Shown here piece after piece: positions 64,000 through 64,000 of a DNA stretch of 64,000 nt. Position numbers and translations under genes: made by a program. The notes beneath the pieces were generated by a model. It did no database searches. It was not told the origin of the DNA and saw nothing but the letters and a program-made list of their open reading frames with translations. Position 1 is the first letter of the stretch, and the number at the start of each line of letters is the position of its first letter. The DNA comes from Mucilaginibacter kameinonensis (GTDB taxonomy: Bacteria > Bacteroidota > Bacteroidia > Sphingobacteriales > Sphingobacteriaceae): NCBI RefSeq assembly GCF_003675385.1, contig NZ_RCWZ01000004.1, positions 496,001 through 560,000 on the forward strand, read 5' to 3'.

Positions 64000-64000
64000 A

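Noticed and set aside
1-64000. CRISPR arrays, insertion sequences, integrases
   Set aside because: No spaced direct-repeat array, no transposase or recombinase motif was found on either strand.

Overview
The window is a chromosomal stretch from a Bacteroidota bacterium, most likely a Sphingobacteriaceae member of the Pedobacter/Mucilaginibacter kind. This rests on two SusC/SusD outer-membrane import loci driven by ECF sigma/FecR pairs, a CTnDOT-style TraE-TraM conjugation cluster, TAnnTTTG-type promoter boxes and mostly weak Shine-Dalgarno sequences. No rRNA, intact tRNA, CRISPR array, integrase or transposase was seen.

Left part (1-31 kb, almost all minus strand). Transcription runs from high to low coordinates. 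An ECF sigma factor (17482-18057) and a FecR anti-sigma factor (16174-17340) precede a tightly packed run: SusC, SusD, a lipoprotein resembling zinc metallohydrolases but without HExxH, an ABC ATPase, a GldF-GldG-like fused permease, two tandem MutS-like ATPases, a TlpA-like thioredoxin protein and an M16 peptidase that leaves the window at base 1. The spacing (-4 to about 25 bp) suggests one operon for import and processing of an unknown, possibly peptidic, substrate. A second locus (18540-27070) has sigma, FecR, SusC, SusD and a GH29 alpha-L-fucosidase, so it probably serves fucosylated glycans. In both loci the FecR-SusC gap carries a plus-strand intrinsic terminator at the same distance from the SusC start, which suggests antisense leader RNAs. 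Next comes a sulfur/redox operon (cysteine-synthase-like enzyme, DsbD N-domain protein, DsbD) with a divergent Lrp/AsnC regulator.

Middle (31-38 kb). Here lie a GNAT acetyltransferase, a D-2-hydroxyacid dehydrogenase, a large membrane protein with a patatin-like hydrolase domain, an outer-membrane-like protein overlapped by a small acidic protein, and an AT-rich non-coding zone with inverted repeats.

Conjugation cluster (38.1-50.4 kb, plus strand). Order: small membrane protein, TraE, TraF, TraG (VirB4-type ATPase), a lipoprotein, three tandem TraI-like proteins, TraJ, TraK, TraL, TraM, then two related DUF3945-type proteins, ending in a strong terminator. TraN, relaxase, coupling protein and integrase are not visible. 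Just after the terminator is a degenerate 3' half of a CAT-anticodon tRNA with canonical loop spacing, a possible integration scar.

Defence island (50.6-64 kb, lower GC by eye). A divergent Mrr-like nuclease precedes a Gabija-type pair (OLD-family ATPase/TOPRIM nuclease plus UvrD-like helicase), closely followed by a 1389-residue NACHT-type NTPase with a C-terminal PD-(D/E)xK nuclease. Further right are a possible HEPN-like protein, a second Mrr-like nuclease whose leader is a nested inverted repeat, an unknown small protein and the C-terminal part of a PIN-domain protein. The most promising candidates for undescribed systems are the OLD/helicase/NACHT-nuclease group and the SusCD-ABC-MutS-M16 operon.
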